A stretch of DNA of 6,381 bases, taken from contig SPCK01000134.1 of the NCBI GenBank assembly GCA_004525355.1, forward strand, positions 1-6,381. Reading direction: 5' to 3'. This stretch comes from Spirochaetales bacterium. Its GTDB lineage: Bacteria > Spirochaetota > Spirochaetia > Treponematales > UBA12059. Shown here piece after piece: positions 4,978 through 6,381 of the stretch. The notes under the pieces are model-generated. The model was given only the letters and a program-made list of their open reading frames with translations, was not told where the DNA came from and searched no databases. Position 1 is the first letter of the stretch, and every line of letters begins with the position of its first letter. The position numbers and the translations under genes are program-made.

Positions 4978-6381
4978 CTAAGCTCCGTGCGCCCTCAGCC
5001 AGGTATTCAGGATTTTCAGCGCTCGGTCCGCGGTACGGAACGTGGGGACGCCCCTGTCCTCGAGCTCGCGCGACAACGGATCATAGATTTCACCGGAGTC
5101 CACGACGGCCACCCAGGGTTTGTCGCCCTCCTTCATCATGCGGCCGTATCGTCCGGCTATCGAATCGTCCCTGGTCACGTCCTCGCCATGGTGGGCCGCC
5201 TTGGCAAGCGTGTTCATTCGGACCGTCAAAGGAACGATGCCCACGATACCCGCGTCGACGTTGTCGTCCTCCATGACGGCCCGGAAGCTGTCGTGGTAGG
5301 CCGCGTCGTCCGCCATTGGCGTCAGGTCGATGGGATTGTGCACGTCCACGATATCGCTGATCCTGGCGTCCGCGAAAATCTTTTCGAGCCGCGGCCCAGC
5401 CTTTTTACTGAACTCGGCGATTGAAAGCCTGTCGAGGTTGTCGGCGAAGGCCACGCACTCGAAACCGGCGTTGGACAGCGCGCCCAAGCGAAGCCCCCGG
5501 GCCTTCTTGCCCCGCAGCAAGCAGAAGGCCGTGAGCAGGTCGTCAAACTCGTCGAGCGTCTCGGCCACAACGACGCCGATCTGCTGCAGCAGGGCGCGTG
5601 TCACCGGGTAATCGCCGGCTATGCTTGCGGTATGGCTTGCACTCGCGGCGGCACCGGCGGCGGTTCTGCCGGCCCGGTAGAAAATCACGTCCCGACCGCT
5701 CGCCACGATCTTGCGGCAGGCGCGCAGGGTCTTCTCGCCGTCCAACGGCTTGAAGCCCTCGACGTACACCGCGAACAATTCCAGTTCCGCGTCATCGGCC
5801 AGGCGCTCCAGGTAGTCACCAATGGTCACGTCCATCTGATTACCGCAGGTGATCACGTACTTGGGGTTGACGTCGGGGTGTTTGCTGATGCGGCAGATGG
5901 CGAAGGCCCCGGACTGTGATACGACCGCGACCGGAGCGACGGCACCCTTGGGCATGGGCAGCTTGTACTCGGGAATGAACAGGGTATTGTACTTGCCGGG
6001 GACGGAGCGCACACCCAGGCAATTTCCTCCGTTGAGCAGAGGGCCTCGGCTCGGGCTCTTCCTGGATAGATCCAGGGCCGCCTGCATGCGCGCCACTATG
6101 ACCTGTGTGCCCGACTTTTCCTCGAGCCCGCCGGGAATGACTATGACGCTCTCGGCCTTGTCCAGCTCGGCGAGCTCCGCGATGCAAGCCGGAGCCTGGG
6201 CTGCGGGAATGACCAGGACGAACAGGTCCACTTTTTCCGGCAGGCCGGCCACGTCGGGTACGCATCGGCAGCCATCGATCTCGTCCGAGCCTGCCTTGAC
6301 GATGTACAACCGCTTTTTATCGAATCCGTTGTCTATCAGGTTGCGCAGGATAATCCGGCCATTGTTCATGCCCTTCTCGGA
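4978..6381 (-). CDS. ADP-forming acyl-CoA synthetase alpha subunit / CoA-binding protein (partial, 5' end outside window)
   Basis: These enzymes convert an acyl-CoA plus ADP and phosphate to the free acid, CoA and ATP, a substrate-level phosphorylation step in the cytoplasm of anaerobes. The visible 467 residues end at a TAG (4980-4978). Counting from the in-window Met at 6369: a CoA-binding Rossmann domain (about 1-120) includes PGGLEEKSG and GGNCLGV (114-120). A succinyl-CoA-ligase-like domain includes SQSGAFA (151-157) and GRTAAGAAASASHTASIAG (234-252), whose H246 is the expected phosphohistidine. A third domain includes SNAGFECVAFAD (299-310) and VHNPIDLTP (343-351). No ATP-grasp domain follows, so this is an alpha-only subunit, as in archaeal ACD alpha (about 460 residues). 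A separate beta subunit is needed and is not in the window. The Met at 6369 is not the true start: the frame continues upstream as SEKG, matching the family's N-terminal glycine-loop region. The substrate is uncertain; acetyl-, butyryl- or another acyl-CoA are possible. Confidence 0.88.
   Translation of the reverse strand, partial: SEKGMNNGRIILRNLIDNGFDKKRLYIVKAGSDEIDGCRCVPDVAGLPEKVDLFVLVIPAAQAPACIAELAELDKAESVIVIPGGLEEKSGTQVIVARMQAALDLSRKSPSRGPLLNGGNCLGVRSVPGKYNTLFIPEYKLPMPKGAVAPVAVVSQSGAFAICRISKHPDVNPKYVITCGNQMDVTIGDYLERLADDAELELFAVYVEGFKPLDGEKTLRACRKIVASGRDVIFYRAGRTAAGAAASASHTASIAGDYPVTRALLQQIGVVVAETLDEFDDLLTAFCLLRGKKARGLRLGALSNAGFECVAFADNLDRLSIAEFSKKAGPRLEKIFADARISDIVDVHNPIDLTPMADDAAYHDSFRAVMEDDNVDAGIVGIVPLTVRMNTLAKAAHHGEDVTRDDSIAGRYGRMMKEGDKPWVAVVDSGEIYDPLSRELEDRGVPTFRTADRALKILNTWLRAHGA

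Noticed and set aside
5632..5919. Plus-strand open frames within the acyl-CoA synthetase region, including 4987-5424
   Set aside because: They are antisense shadows of a well-supported gene in high G+C DNA.
6367..6369. ATG at 6369 as the true start of the acyl-CoA synthetase gene
   Set aside because: The frame continues open to the window edge with SEKG, matching the family's N-terminal CoA-binding loop, so the gene starts outside the window.
1..6381. CRISPR arrays, insertion sequences, transposase genes or attachment sites
   Set aside because: No regularly spaced repeats, terminal inverted repeats or transposase-like sequence were seen anywhere in the window.

Overview
The window is about 60% G+C and reads as ordinary bacterial chromosome. 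It holds two export-related units, a small gene of unknown function, a decayed gene, and two metabolic genes that point to anaerobic amino-acid fermentation. L-erythro-3,5-diaminohexanoate dehydrogenase belongs to the lysine fermentation pathway. An ADP-forming acyl-CoA synthetase alpha subunit is typical of anaerobes that make ATP from acyl-CoA thioesters. A Gram-negative anaerobe, for example of Desulfobacterota type, would fit, but the window has no taxonomic marker and this is inference.

Layout. Positions 1-732 (+) are the C-terminal half of an MFS efflux transporter, cut by the window start. After a 109-base gap comes a two-gene ABC-2 exporter operon (+): an ATPase (842-1726) and a membrane permease (1739-2767). 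Its last 14 bases overlap tail-to-tail with a DUF1456/YehS-family gene (2754-3287, -). Positions 3288-3900 contain no intact gene. On the minus strand this stretch carries a degraded PQQ-like beta-propeller fragment (about 3548-3870), a small inverted repeat at its stop, and further on a good intrinsic terminator (3365-3401, reading minus). The kdd gene (3901-4941, +) follows, with a plausible sigma70-type promoter and a strong ribosome binding site. Only 36 bases separate its stop from the stop of the convergent acyl-CoA synthetase alpha gene (4978 to beyond 6381, -), whose N-terminus lies outside the window.

How the genes relate. The ATPase and permease should form one exporter; the MFS gene upstream may share a transport theme but has no proven operon link. 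Kdd works in the middle of lysine fermentation, and the acyl-CoA synthetase could harvest ATP from the acetyl-CoA or butyryl-CoA made at its end. The two genes are convergent, so they are not co-transcribed. No aminomutase (kamA, kamDE), cleavage enzyme (kce) or ammonia-lyase (kal) gene is present here.

I found no clearly new multi-gene system. The most informative non-standard structure is the beta-propeller relic between the DUF1456 gene and kdd. Its 5' end is missing where the kdd promoter now lies, its reading frame is broken in a T-run, and its likely terminator is still intact.
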